Assembly: GCA_026770575.1 (NCBI GenBank)
Contig: MU657292.1
Location: 114,094 to 134,343 of the forward strand
DNA: 20,250 bases
Direction: 5' to 3'
DNA from: Pelagophyceae sp. CCMP2097
Taxonomy: Eukaryota; Sar; Pelagophyceae
The translations under genes and the position numbers were made by a program. The notes beneath the pieces were generated by a model. That model saw only the letters and a program-made list of their open reading frames with translations, made no database searches and had not been told where the DNA came from. Below, piece after piece: positions 1-8,468 of the stretch; positions within the stretch are counted from its first letter, which is position 1; each line of letters opens with the position of its first letter.

Positions 1-297
1 CGCCAGGTTCAAATCGGCCCGCGCGTCGATGAGCGCCCGGACGACGCCCGAGTGGCCCTTCTCTGCGGCAATGAATAACGCCGTCGCCCCGGCTTCCGTC
101 GCCAGGTTCAAATCGGCCCGCGCATCGATGAGCGCCTGGACGACGCCCGAGTGGCCCTCGCGCGCGGCGATAAGCAACGGCGTCCGCCCCTTGAGCGCCT
201 CGTTGATGTAGGCGCCGCCGGCGAGGAGCGCCCGGACTGCGTCGGCGCGGCCCTCCCGCGCCGCGTCGCACAACGGCCGCGGCCCTCGCTTCGGCAT
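1..297 (-). CDS. Ankyrin-repeat protein, 5' part (runs off the window)
   Basis: Reading the minus strand from ATG at 297-295, 99 codons stay open to the window edge, so the 3' end is missing. The protein starts MPKRGPRPLCDAAREGRADA and contains about three 33-residue ankyrin repeats, with the hallmarks TPLLIAAREGH and TALFIAAEKGH followed by VV-ALID-ARADLN. Ankyrin repeats form stacked helix pairs that bind other proteins; partner and location cannot be told from sequence. Units 2 and 3 are almost identical at DNA level with a period of exactly 99 bp (positions 1-60 against 100-159 differ at 3 bases), which points to recent duplication or homogenisation. The start is chosen because the first helix pair (LCDAAREGRADAVRALLAGG) begins directly after it. 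No upstream exon is evident. Confidence 0.85.
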   Translation of the reverse strand, partial: MPKRGPRPLCDAAREGRADAVRALLAGGAYINEALKGRTPLLIAAREGHSGVVQALIDARADLNLATEAGATALFIAAEKGHSGVVRALIDARADLNLA

Positions 298-1650
298 GCG
301 CGCGCCAGGACGGGGCGGCGGCGCACGCGGCCGTGGACGTCGCTTGGTGAGTCGGTGGTCAGCTTCGCGAATTCGGACGCCCACCTCGCGAGCGGAGGTT
401 TTCGAGTCCGTTGCACGAGGATCGCTAGTCCTGAAGCACTCGAGCTAATCCTCATCGGTGGTCAGCGCGTTTTAATTCAAATTTCAACGGGTTGTCGGGC
501 AGTCGGGGATTTAATTCTAGGTTTTCGGGGCGTTCGCATTTTTTGCTCTCGGAGACAAACTTCTCAGAGCTGAGACGCGCGGGCGCGCATGCTTAAGCGG
601 AAGAAGAGCGCGGAGGCCATTCCGTATGGTACCAGCGTCCCCTATAGGGCAAGAAGTTTGGGGTATAGAGGCCTCTGGGGAGAGCCGAGTCGACTCCCTT
701 GAATTCCAAATTCGGCGCTCGACGGCGGCGCGCGAACGAAGGGGTCCAAAATCGCAGCTCGGAGATATGTGCTCCGGATGACACTGTACGTGGGGCTGAT
801 AAAGAAAGATCACGAAAAGAAACCCGTCTTCGACCCGATTCCACTCTGACAACAGAGCGTCTCCGCGACACTCTTCCAAGTCGTCGATTAGGGCCACTCG
901 TGCCGCGATACTCGCTGGAGACGTCGGTTTCACGGCTCTATAGATGGCGCACCAATCGGCGCTGGTCTTATAGGCCGTTTGCGTGTTTTTCATGGGCATG
1001 ACGTGTCTCGTACGAACGTTGGCCAAGTCTTGGAAAGCGCCAAGTTCCGACCGTCACATTTTTTTGGGCACCAGCTCATAGAGAAGGGTGGTTCCCAACG
1101 CATACCTCCGAGCTGCGATTTTGGCACCTCTCTGAGCGCCGTGAGCCACCCTCCAAGTTGAGACCATTTCACACTTCACCCCCCCCATTTGGCCTATACG
1201 TGCCGGCGTCGAGTAAAGACGGTTCCCGCCCATAGATGAGACCCTATACTCGGACCCCTGAGAACCGCTCGGCGCCTGGGGCAAAGGTGCCAGCGCGCGA
1301 GGCGTCCGAAGAATGACCTCAAAATTGACCTTGCACAAAACCGAACGCCCAAAAAACTATCTCCAACTGGCGTGGCGCGCGACGTTTCAACACGTGCACG
1401 CGCCGAGGCCCGCGGCGCAGAGCCTGGTCCGAGGCTTTCGCGCCGTCGCGCCGGCCTGGGCGGGCGCCCCCTGCGCGTTAGCCCGGCGCTGCGGCGGATG
1501 CGTGAATTGTGCGGGGTGAGTTGTGCGGGGCCATTTGAGGGTCGATTCGCGACGCGGCCGGTCCTCCGTCGTTTGGAATGGGGTCTTAAAGGGTATGTCC
1601 GCCGGTGTACAAGTGTCGCCCCTTTGGGCGGCTTTCTGGATGCCAGTTGG
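298..1650. other. Region without a recognisable gene
   Basis: About 1.35 kb with lower GC than its neighbours, especially 400-1200. Open frames of up to about 170 codons exist on both strands, but none shows a recognisable motif, a convincing start or exon-like continuity. The one structured element is the imperfect 26-bp inverted repeat at 746-771 and 1099-1124. Since genes on both sides are on the minus strand, this stretch probably holds the promoter side of the ankyrin gene and the 3' side of the ACT-domain gene. Confidence 0.6.
746..1124. repeat. 26-bp imperfect inverted repeat around a 327-bp spacer
   Basis: Positions 746-764 are the exact reverse complement of 1106-1124 (19 of 19 bases), and similarity continues inward so that 746-771 against 1099-1124 matches at about 24 of 26. 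No flanking target duplication is visible at the outer ends. It could be the ends of a small non-autonomous transposon or an inverted duplication. No transposase is encoded between the arms. Confidence 0.6.
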
Positions 1651-4442
1651 TCAGTCGGCGTCGCGGGGGAAGGGCGCGTCAAAGTTCGGTTGGAACGTTT
1701 GCGCGTTTGCGTCGTAGGGTTGTTGCGGTGGCGCGTCGAACGTTTGATGGAAAGGCCGTTGGTCGAACGTTCCGGCGTAGCCGCCCTCCAAAAACGGCTG
1801 CGGGGCGTCCAGAAACTGCTGCGGGGCGTCCAAGGGCAGAAACTGCTGCGAGGTAAAGAGCGTGTAGCTGATTTCGCGGTCGTCCATGCTATAACCCCGC
1901 GCCTCGCGCCGGTCCCCGTCGCCGTCCCTTAAAGAAGACGCGCGCCGGTCCTCCGCCGCCGCCGCCGCCCCTAAAGCGAAGGGAGAAGCAGCAAAGGGCG
2001 GCCCAAACGCCGGCGCCGCAGCCAACGCCGGCGACGCGAACGGCGCGAAAGTTTCTGGCCTCGAAGCTAAAGACCCGCCGTCGTGCGGCGCGGAAACGCC
2101 GGCGCCTAAATGTTGCGGCCGAGAGAGGTCCTTGCCGCCGCGTCTTGGCGCGGGGGAGACCACGCCGGTGGACAGGTTGGAAGACGTCACCGAAACGCTT
2201 TTGTGAAGCACCGCCTGCTGCTGCACCTCCGGCCACTCCGGCGCCGCAGCAGCGGGTGGTTGCGGCCTTGAAGCGTGGGGCCCTTGGGGTGCTTGTTGGC
2301 GGGAAAGCGACGAAGTCGAAGAGAGCGAAGATGATTTTGCGTCGTCCTGATCTCCATCAAAATCACATTGGTCGCCCTCGCGAGAATGCCGGCTCCTACG
2401 GCGGGGACGTCGAGAGGCGCGGATGCGACTTGCCTGACGCGGCGCTCTCCTGTGCCCGCGACTCTGCCTTTGGCGCACGGCCCCGAATCTCCCAGGAGGC
2501 CCCCGACTCTCCCGCGACGCCCCCGCCTCTGCCTCCCGGCGGGCCCCCGGGACGCACGAGTGCGACATCGGCGGCGAGGACACGCCGCTCGGAGACAGCG
2601 CCGAAGCGTCCAGATCCCGCGTCAGCTGCTCCTCGATGGACCGGAGGCGCAACGGGTCCAGCACGGGCCCGCCGTGGTCCGCGTCCACCACCTAATCAAG
2701 CGTCACGGGGCCGCGCGCACGGCCGCAATCCGCTCGTTTGGGTCGACGCTGGCGAATCACGTCGAACACGTCCTGCGCAGTCTTCCCACCGCCCCAGTGC
2801 GCGAGAGACGGGTCGTCGTACGTCTCGATCTTGGCGCCGACGATGGACAAACGCTGCTTGGAAAGGGAGGTGACGATCTGCTGAAGCAACCCCGGCCGGT
2901 CCGGCACGGTCACGCGCAGAGAAGTCGTCAAAGACGGCTTCGAAGCCGTCGAAGCGGCGCCGTCTTCCAGGACGTCGCCCTTTAAAGCGGCTTCCACGGC
3001 GGCCTCGATCTGTTCGAGCTCGAAGTCGTCGGTGACCGGAATCTTGGTGACGGCATCGACGATAAAAAACTCGTCGTCCGCAATGTCGCCGATCAGAGTC
3101 TCCGCCGTGCAGCCGACGATGCTGAGGCCCTTTTTTTTGAAAACGGTGGAGATTTCGCCGAGGAGGCCAGGGCGGTCGGCGACGACCACGCGTACCTTTT
3201 GGAAAAGCCTTCGACAACGTTTTTTACAGACGGTGCTGTTTCACAGACGGCGAGGAGCGACCCGTCGTCCGCAGGAGCTCCCGGCCCCACGGCGGCCCTC
3301 GTTTTCGTCGCCGCGGACGTTTTCTCCGCAATCGGACGCTGCAACGCGCGGCCGTCCGCCCGCCGTCGTACCTCGCCGAGACAGAGGGCTCGATCTTGAC
3401 CGCCGACGCCGGGACGTCGTGGACGCTCCGCGGCACCACGTCTGTACCGCCGTAGAGCGAGTGCCCGCCTGAAGAAAGGCGATGAGACCTTTCGAGGGGC
3501 CCTCGCTTCCCCGACGCACTGCCCGGGTCGTCGTGATTCGCGAGGTCCTCCGAGTTGAGCCACACGGAGGAATTGAGTTCGCCGAGCCACTCATCTTGAA
3601 CGTCATTCGAAGGTACCAGCATCGCCTAAAACTGCAATTCAGTCGCCTGAAACGTCTCCTCCGAGGCGCGTCTGGGCGGGCGGGGTATCGCACTGCGGCC
3701 GGGTCGTGGCCGCGGCTGCGCTTGCGCTGGCGCGGCTCCTCGGTGCCGCTGGACTTCTTTGATTCTACACTTGCCAAGAACGATGCCCGAGCCTATGAGT
3801 GCAGTCTGAAGAAAGGGGGCGTATACGTATACGTCGTCTAAAGGCTCGAGTAGGGACCGTATCGAGGACCGTAGAGGGTCAGGCCGTCTGTCCGTAGAGG
3901 GTCAGGGTCGGCACGCACTTGGTCCAGCGAGACGCGTTCTCGCGCCGAGAGCTCCCCTTTCTTCTTGAAGCAGGATTTGCCGATGGCGTGCGTCGAGGAG
4001 AGCTTCTTCGTGATGCGCATGGGGGTGCACATGAGGCACTCTGCCAGCCTAGTTTTGTGATGTCACACGTCCGCGAGGCCTCCTTCGAAAAGACGCCGGC
4101 TAAAGACGTCGTTCTCAGGGATTCGCCGCCGGCGCAGCCGGGCAGGCGGCCGGAGGTGAAGTGCTCGATCAAGATTGCGGCGTACTCGCACTCAGGCCGA
4201 GTCCACCTGCGTGCCGCGCTTGCAGAAATCGGGGGAAACTCGCAAAGGGCCCAGGGAAAAGAGGCAGCGTTTGTGAATAGACGCCGGTCGCCTGTGGGCT
4301 CTGCTCACTTGCCCTGCCGGCGTTCAAACTTTTCAGCTGTGGGCTTCGCCGCTGCCCAGAACGACTGCCCGCGAGCTGGGAAGGCGATGTCCCCATCAAA
4401 CGACTGTTCGTCTTCATCCTTCTTGATCACCACGTGCTCCAT
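1651..4442 (-). CDS. Putative regulator: WT/PMRITKK domain plus tandem ACT domains
   Basis: Proposed exons on the minus strand: 4442-4309, 4206-4108, 4048-3919, 3792-3694, 3625-3383, 3338-3228, 3195-2761, 2691-1651, giving 763 aa with all phases matched. Residues 45-105 carry KWTRPE..YA..LI..F, GESLRTT/LAECL and CTPMRITKK...AIGKSCF, a conserved domain I recall from heterokont proteins of unknown function and guess to be DNA-binding. A basic patch PRQRKRSR (about residue 141) could be a nuclear signal. Two ACT domains follow, each with DRPGLL (about 273-345 and 362-450); ACT domains bind small ligands such as amino acids. The tail is Ala/Pro/Gln-rich with a QFLDAPQ-type repeat. The start ATG at 4442 has G at -3 and +4. 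Best-supported joins are 4309/4206, 4108/4048 and 2761/2691 (the last gives DVFD-VVDADHGGPVLDP). Weakest are 3383/3338 and the 32-bp intron 3196-3227. Two adjacent genes remain possible, split near 3622. Confidence 0.6.
2692..2760 (-). other. 69-bp intron inside the second ACT domain
   Basis: Without splicing, the ACT reading frame meets an in-frame TAG at 2694-2692. That TAG is the 3' splice site: removing GTGATTCGCC...TTGATTAG joins DVFD to VVDADHGGPVLDPLRLR in phase 0 and restores the C-terminal strand and helix of the ACT domain. The exon on each side is in the same frame, so the stop would otherwise look like a readthrough site. This is the clearest single intron in the left half and a useful size standard. 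Confidence 0.85.
3869..3906. repeat. Intronic direct repeat of ccgtagagggtcagg
   Basis: The 15-bp unit occurs at 3869-3883 and again at 3892-3906, with a related ggaccgtatcgagg just before. It lies in the proposed 126-bp intron 3793-3918 of the ACT-domain gene. Similar words (ggtccgtag, gagggtccgtcgag) recur in the 329-bp intron at 16016-16344. Confidence 0.65.
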
Positions 4443-5859
4443 CGCCCGGCGGCGCCCAAAGGCCGATGGGGCCTCGTTGAGAGCCCACGGTCGGTTGCTC
4501 GCCACCGTTTTTGACCCGGGGAAGCTGAAAACAGCCCGAGTTGTAAACGTCTCAATTCGCGGAGCCTATCGTCGTCGTTCAAATTGCATTTTCGCTCGCG
4601 CGGGAGAGAGAGCGTCGCGTAAGTCTGTGCGCTGACGGGTTTTGGGCGACCTTGACTTTGTTAAGATGCGTTGCGTGTCAAGTTTTGGAAAATTGATCTG
4701 AACTGGATATGCTCTGTCTTTTCATTGCACAGGATGGACCGGGCGACGCGAAGAGTCTGGGGCGGCGGTGTGTTGGTGTTGTTGTTGTTGTTGTTGTGTT
4801 ATTAAACAGCCCTCTTGAAACATTTCGGAAAAGGCCTCTGAGCTTCTCAGAGGTGGGCCGCGTGCTGGCACCAGCTGTGGACTTGAGGGCCGGTGTGGCA
4901 TCAGGTGCGCGGGGCCGCGAGAGGAGGGCCTCTGGAGTACGCGAGGACGCAACAAGTGAGTTCAAAATTACTGCTTTGATGCGGTGGGTTCGCGCGACGC
5001 GAGAGGCACCAATTTTGCGTAGGAATGATTACGTGGTCGGCCATGAGGTCGGCCAGATTACTGGTGAGTCGACCAAGAGGTATACTTACGTGGTCTCGGA
5101 TCGGGTACTCGCGCCGGCGCCTGCAAAAGGGCCCGTTTGGCCCCATTTTATGCTGCTGCGAAGTCGTGCCACTTTAGGGCTTGTCGTCGTCGGAATCAGG
5201 TTTTTGGCGCGTGAGGGTTGGTGCGAGCGCACCGCTCCGAGGGGCATCGCCACCGAAGGCAGCGTCGCCGACGTCGTGTTCGATGGATCGAGAAACAGTC
5301 GTCAAGGAGACTTGAAAGATTGTATGAAATCCGAGTCAAGCTCCAACCACGATCGCAAGGGCATTCAGCCCTGCGACGCGATGGCGATTCGGAACGACAC
5401 GCGCCTTCATAGAGCGAGGCAGTGCGCCGTTCAATGCCGCCCATCGCAGAGCCAAAGCGCGTCCTAGAACCAATTCTATATGCCCTCATTTTCGCCTGAG
5501 ACGGGGTACGCCTGCCCCCGAGCGGTCCTCCGCGGTCCCGAGTCGGCGGGAGTTGCGCATACGTTAGTCCGCCAGAGGCGGCAAGTTGTTCACTCGGCTC
5601 GGCGCCGCGTCACGAGGCCGTCGGTCGACGAGGCCGTCGGTCGAATAGCGCTCGGAGCGGCCGCCGGTTCGGCGGCGGCGGGAGGCGGAGGCGCGGGAGC
5701 CCGGTGCCTCGCCGGCCGGTGGCGCCGTCTTGCGCCGCCGCGCCGTCCGCGGTCGGCGCGTGCACGTATGATTCGTCCAAATGACGCCTTCTCGGCCACC
5801 GCGCCGCGTGCGCCCGCGCCGTGTGCGCCGCGCGCGCCTCGCGCGCGGCGCGGCGCCGC
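4443..5859. other. Region without a convincing gene
   Basis: The stretch between the start of the ACT-domain gene and the end of the 54-aa gene. A plus-strand frame of 252 codons with an ATG is open from 4709 to 5467. It contains a Val run made by a GTT microsatellite, no recognisable motif and uneven composition, so I treat it as a chance frame (perhaps 0.2 that it is real). The 5480-5860 part is very GC-rich (repeated GCC/GGC) and open in several frames on both strands, as expected from composition alone. No RNA gene was recognised. Confidence 0.5.
4771..4798 (+). repeat. GTT microsatellite
   Basis: A GTT-rich tract (gtgttg followed by about six gtt units) upstream of the ACT-domain gene, whose start is about 330 bp away on the opposite strand. 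It is too simple to assign a role. Confidence 0.7.
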
Positions 5860-6024
5860 TTAGACGGCCAGCTCGTCCCCGAAGAGGTGGAAGATGCCGA
5901 CGCTGCCGATGAAGATGACATAGGCCTTGTTTTCCCACATCTTCCCAACGATCGACTTCATCTGCGCGAGCACGTTCGACAGGTTGACGCCGCGGATGAT
6001 GATGGGGGAATCGCCGCCGTCCAT
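5860..6024 (-). CDS. Small single-pass membrane protein, 54 aa
   Basis: The minus-strand ATG at 6024-6022 sits in ACCATGG, an ideal initiation context, and the frame ends at TAA 5862-5860. The frame is open for about 80 nt upstream but holds no other ATG, so this start is firm. The protein begins MDGGDSPIIIRGVNLSNVLA, has an amphipathic helix with KSIVGKMWENK, then one hydrophobic segment (AYVIFIGSVGIFHLF, about residues 34-48) and the short tail GDELAV. The layout fits a tail-anchored or single-span subunit of an organelle or ER membrane complex, but I do not recognise the family. It is a single exon and divergent from the gene beginning near 6276, so the roughly 250 bp between them could be a shared promoter. 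Confidence 0.6.
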   Translation of the reverse strand: MDGGDSPIIIRGVNLSNVLAQMKSIVGKMWENKAYVIFIGSVGIFHLFGDELAV

Positions 6025-6275
6025 GGTGCCCGTCGACGTCCGTCGAGTGTCGAGAAGGAACAAAGGGACTGAACGATCGCCGAGAGAGCCGTTGAACCGT
6101 CGGTATCAAATCCTCTTGGCTATCGAGCTGTGCCATTCCTCGACGGCGCGCCGGCGGCATCGCCTTTGCCGCGCCTGTGTGCCACTCTCGCCGCAGTCGC
6201 GCGCAGGAGGCCGGCGAGAGGTGCCTCGGTATGCAAGGCTTTGAAGTGTGCGTCTCATCGCATTATCTCCCGTGA

Positions 6276-7683
6276 GACGGACCGCTCGGCTACCTCGCAG
6301 AGGAGCCGCTCGGCCACCTCGAAGACCGCGGTCACCTCCCCGCTGTGACCGCGTTGTTTAGGCACGCCGCCGCGCGGCCGCGGTCTTCGTCGGTGGCTTC
6401 GCTGGGGTCTGAGGCCAAGGAGGGCGGCGTGTTGTTCGACGACGAGCCCGCCCTGAGCGACGCGCCAGACGGCGGCGACGCGCACGATAACGCGCCGCGG
6501 CCGACGGCGCACGTCGCCGCAATGCCGCGCGATATGCCGCACGACGCCGCAGTGCTCGACGCCTCAATGGTCGACGCATCAATGCTCGGCGCCTCAATGG
6601 TCGACGCATCAATGGTCGGCGCCGCGCCGCAGGACACTTTTCAGGAGCCCCCGCCGCTCCTATCGCCCGGCACACCCGCGCGGATTGTCGCGGCGTGGCG
6701 CGGCCTCGAGGGAATTGTGGCGTTGCTCGAGGACGCGCGGAACATGGCCGCGTTTGGCTGCGATGGTCTCCTGCTGCTTCAGCGAATCGTCCAGACGGCC
6801 CCGGACCCCTTAAGGGCGCTGGCGGCGTACCACGCCGAGCGGCTGTCGACGAAGTGGAAGGGCGTGAACGAGACTCTGGCCGACGCCGGGCAAGTCGATG
6901 CGGGCCGCGTCGTCGAGATAATCCTCGGCCTCTCCGCCCTCGAGCGGGCCGGCCAGGCGCACGCGTTGCTGAAAGTCCAAGTCGAAGAGTGGCGTGCCGC
7001 GTCTCGGAGACGCAATGCAAGGAGTCGCGACGCCTCGTTTGAATCGACGTGGGGTTCCGTCCGAGGTTTGGAGCGAGGGATGCCGTCGAAGCGAGGGACG
7101 CCGTCCGAGCTTTGGAGCGCCTCTCGACTTTGTCTTTAGGTTTTGCGCGAAGCGAAAGAATTGTGAAGAATTCCTCCTCGGCTACGAAGTCTCCAAGACG
7201 CGCCCCGGCGACTCCGCCGGCTTTTTGCACTTGGAGGCGAAGCAGGTCTCGACGAGGCACCGCGCGTTTTGCGCCGCTCTTCTTGCAGCGACGCACGCGC
7301 AACGCCTCGGTCTCTCGCTCGGCAACGTGGCCTGCGACGATGCCGAAGTGCTGAAGAAGCTGCCTCTGCTGCGGCCGTACCTGTTTGAGGAGGACTGGGA
7401 TCGGTGCGTGGATCAGCTGGACGTGGTGTTCCTCGTGGTCGACGTCTTTTCAAACTTTGGCGAATTGCGGCTCAACCCCTCTGCGCTCCCCTCTGAGCAC
7501 GCAGTCGTCCGAGACGCCGCCGTGATGCGCCAAGCTATCGACCGCGGCGACGTGGCCGTCGTGAAATGCGGCGTCCGGTGCCGGGCAAACAGGGACCGCC
7601 CTTTGCTGTTGAGAGGCCCTTACGACGCGCCGGGCGGCGCTCCCGGAGCGAGGGTTCGTCGCCACGCTCACATGCTCGAGTAG
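6276..7683 (+). CDS. Unrecognised protein, at least two exons
   Basis: Two coding stretches share one protein style. The first is open from 6276 after an in-frame TGA; its first internal ATG is at 6522. It holds a degenerate 10-residue repeat (VDASM/LGASM, period 30 bp around 6561-6620) and then a probably helical region (PARIVAAWRGLEGIVALLED, LLLLQRIVQ, ALERAGQAHALLKVQVEE). The second starts after a strong acceptor (ctttgtctttag, AG at 7138-7139) and reads FCAKRKNCEEFLLGYEVSKT, RAFCAALLAATHAQRL, LDVVFLVVDVFSNF, ending at TAG 7681-7683. A donor at 6989 gives a phase-correct 151-bp intron; a donor at 7049 would also fit. The 5' end is unresolved: 6276 may be an internal exon edge and initiation may be upstream or at 6522. 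I cannot assign a family; the predicted fold is mostly alpha-helical. Confidence 0.5.
6561..6620 (+). repeat. 30-bp coding tandem repeat
   Basis: The unit gcctcaatggtcgacgcatc occurs at 6561-6580 and 6591-6610, separated by aatgctcggc and followed by aatggtcggc, so the period is 30 bp and about two copies are present. It encodes the Ala/Ser/Met-rich ASMVDASM(L/V)G repeats in the N-terminal, probably disordered part of the host protein. Confidence 0.8.
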
Positions 7684-7745
7684 CATGCTCGAGGGACATC
7701 CTAGAGGAACATCCGAGAGCAAGGTCCTAGAGCCTCGAGTCCAAC

Positions 7746-8124
7746 CTATAGGTCGGCGACTTGGCCCGTTGCGCGCGCATCTTCGGCGCCCAAGACGGCG
7801 ACGCCGTCGTCGAATCCGCCTGCGACTATCTGATCCGGGTGGGGGTGGCAGGCGACGAGGTGCGGCCTTTTGAGGCATCGCCGTGGGAACGGCGCCGGAC
7901 GGCATCGTTTCAACACGAGTCTTGTAGGGCGGCGTTTCGAAAACGGGCTGGCCCACACGCACGGACGAATCGACGGCGTACGCGCGGTTCCACGCGGCGG
8001 CGGCGGCCGTCGGTGGGTTATCATCGACGGTGTTTCGAGGTGGCCGAGCGGCGTCGAAAGGAAACCCCGTCGCTTCGAAAACGCATCGGAGAGTCAGACC
8101 GTCGGATATGCAACCCCCAGCCAA
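7746..8124 (-). CDS. WD40-like fragment, two pieces with a frame change
   Basis: On the minus strand a frame from about 8124 reads TLRCVFEATGFPFDAARPP, VDSSVRVGQPVFETPPYKT and RVETMP. In another frame from 7866 it reads PHLVACHPHPDQIVAGGFDD then GVAVLGAEDARA, ending at TAG 7748-7746. The second part has the shape of a WD40 blade (HLVACHP..D.IVAGG.DDGVAVL). Removing 7867-7900 (34 nt, GTCC...CAAAAG) joins the two in phase 2 as RVETMP-PHLVACHP; otherwise a one-base indel must be assumed. The 5' end is not found: an in-frame stop lies just upstream of a TTG at 8124, so an earlier exon is probably missing, or this is a decayed fragment. WD40 blades form propeller scaffolds, and one or two blades alone would not fold. 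The gene is convergent with the one ending at 7683. Confidence 0.4.
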
Positions 8125-8291
8125 GGCGCCTCTTCACAAGGGCGCACGCCTTTGGACGTCGTTTCTCGAGGTGCCTCGACGCCATTTTAGGCTTCGGCCC
8201 CGCCTCCTCGGCTCAGTGCGACCTCCTCGCAACCTGGGGCGCCGCCGGCCCACCGGGCTTGGCCGCCTGCGGCGTCCGGTTGCTGCCCGCG

Positions 8292-8468
8292 ATGGCGTTG
8301 AAGCAGCTGCAGCAGCAGTACGCCAACGAACGCTCGGGCGGCCCAACGTTCACCTTTGAAGAAAATGCCCTTCGCCGCTTGCGCGGCCTCCTCAAATGGA
8401 AACAGGCCGACGCTCGGAAATCCATCGACGACTACGCCGCAGACGCCCAACGGCGCCGCCTCCGCTAA
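8292..8468 (+). CDS. Possible small helical protein or terminal exon, 58 aa
   Basis: ATG at 8292 in a fair context (GCGATGG), stop TAA at 8466-8468. The product begins MALKQLQQQYANERSGG, then has FEENALRRLRGLLKWKQADA and RKSIDDYAADAQRRRLR, a charged, probably coiled-coil or helical protein without cysteines or membrane segments. Its composition is much more protein-like than the overlapping frames on the minus strand. The frame is also open upstream of the ATG, so it may be the last exon of a longer plus-strand gene. No family is recognised. Confidence 0.35.
   Translation: MALKQLQQQYANERSGGPTFTFEENALRRLRGLLKWKQADARKSIDDYAADAQRRRLR

Noticed and set aside
1372..1932. 186-codon plus-strand open frame.
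   Set aside because: It is antisense to the tail exon of the ACT-domain gene and has an Arg/Val-biased composition produced by the reverse reading of Gln/Ala/Pro codons.
2692..2694. Possible stop-codon readthrough: TAG in the middle of an otherwise continuous ACT-domain frame.
   Set aside because: The TAG is the end of a 69-bp GT-AG intron whose removal restores a perfect ACT-domain ending in phase 0.
3190..3205. Programmed -1 frameshift at TTTTCCAAAAGG before the first ACT domain.
   Set aside because: The site is not a standard slippery heptamer in the upstream frame, and a short intron or a sequencing indel explains it more simply.
3625..3630. TAG three bases before an ATG at 3622, suggesting the start of a separate gene.
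   Set aside because: TTTTAG is better explained as a 3' splice site: a 68-bp phase-0 intron joins HDPAA to AMLVPSNDV. A separate gene start cannot be fully excluded.
4709..5467. 252-codon plus-strand open frame with ATG.
   Set aside because: No motif, a Val run from a GTT microsatellite, and no exon-like edges. It is mentioned in the region entry but not accepted as a gene.
6358..7302. 314-codon minus-strand open frame.
   Set aside because: Antisense to the two-exon plus-strand gene, extremely Arg/Ala-rich, a typical GC-driven shadow.
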